DNA of 32,791 nt from Chitinophagaceae bacterium (GTDB lineage: Bacteria; Bacteroidota; Bacteroidia; Chitinophagales; Chitinophagaceae). Both the position numbers and the translations under genes were made by a program. Below are positions 32,736 to 32,791 of this stretch, in pieces. The stretch lies in the NCBI GenBank assembly GCA_947380435.1, contig CANCRC010000007.1:1-32791 (forward strand), written 5' to 3'. How positions within the stretch are numbered: position 1 is the first letter of the stretch; each line of letters starts with the position of its first letter. Below the pieces are notes generated by a model, which was not told the origin of the DNA, did not search any database, and saw nothing but the letters and a program-made list of their open reading frames with translations.

Positions 32736-32791
32736 CAAAATCAATTCCAGCAGCTTCCACTTTTAATAAAATCATTGAGAAAGCTTTCTTT
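32733..32791 (+). CDS. Start of a probable paralogue of the DUF5916 gene (partial)
   Basis: Only 19 full codons are visible before the window ends. The N terminus MQNQFQQLPLLIKSLRKLS aligns without gaps with the first 19 residues of the DUF5916 protein (MKYPKLSLSIYLQSYRKLS); Met1, Leu8, Ser14 and the closing RKLS are shared. With the identical promoter/start block this suggests a tandem duplicate. The rest of the gene lies outside, so the family call is an inference. Confidence 0.55.
   Translation, partial: MQNQFQQLPLLIKSLRKLS

Noticed and set aside
1-32791. CRISPR array, insertion sequence, prophage, tRNA or rRNA
   Set aside because: I looked for regular repeats, transposase-like proteins, terminal inverted repeats and cloverleaf-like gaps; the window is almost fully coding with core genes and shows none.

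Overview
The window is chromosomal DNA from a member of the Bacteroidota, most likely a Chitinophagales/Chitinophagaceae-type bacterium. The placement is inferred from several features: AT-rich DNA, starts without Shine-Dalgarno sites, promoter boxes of the Bacteroidota TAnnTTTG type, a bS16 ribosomal protein with a long Ala/Glu-rich tail, a short NuoG, a START-like gene next to an LptF/LptG permease, and a DUF5916 outer-membrane protein. There is no sign of phage, transposon, CRISPR array, tRNA or rRNA. No gene-free stretch exceeds 300 bases; the longest are 23945-24216 and 12797-12993.

Region 1 (1-10909, minus strand) is a respiratory complex I operon in the order nuoA-B-C-D-E-F-G-H-I-J-K-L-M. 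nuoM is cut by the window edge, and nuoN is expected just outside. The NADH-oxidising module (E, F, G) is present, but NuoG is only 374 residues and lacks the usual large molybdopterin-oxidoreductase-like part. The operon appears to start at a promoter box directly behind the terminator of the upstream gene.

Region 2 (11030-14208, minus strand) holds three envelope genes: a small two-helix membrane protein, a PstS-like lipoprotein without any pstCAB genes, and an exported TPR protein. Divergent from them is hisS (14293-15660). hisS meets a small exported protein gene tail to tail, and one CTAG supplies the stop codon of both.

Region 3 (16228-19134, plus strand) is an RNA-modification operon: rlmN, an RluB-like pseudouridine synthase with a 130-residue basic extension, and an RluA-like pseudouridine synthase.

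Region 4 (19175-23944, minus strand) carries ffh, rpsP, rimM, a 1-Cys peroxiredoxin and an exported amidohydrolase. Promoters and terminators are visible between most of them. These include a terminator between rpsP and rimM and a perfect 15-bp palindrome just upstream of the peroxiredoxin promoter box.

Region 5 (24217-32791, plus strand) has a tightly packed run of a START-like protein, an LptF/LptG permease (TTG start), a Tat-type exported superoxide dismutase and a cation diffusion facilitator (GTG start). It is followed by an M20 dipeptidase, an S4 RNA-binding protein, trmD, a DUF5916 protein and the first codons of another gene. That last gene shares the promoter/start sequence and an N-terminal pattern with the DUF5916 gene, so it is probably a tandem paralogue.

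Most of the window is core metabolism. I do not see a convincing new defence, mobile or biosynthetic system. The items most worth a second look are the DUF5916 tandem, the PstS-like/TPR trio, the peroxiredoxin palindrome, the short NuoG with a changed cysteine pattern, and the promoters that abut start codons.
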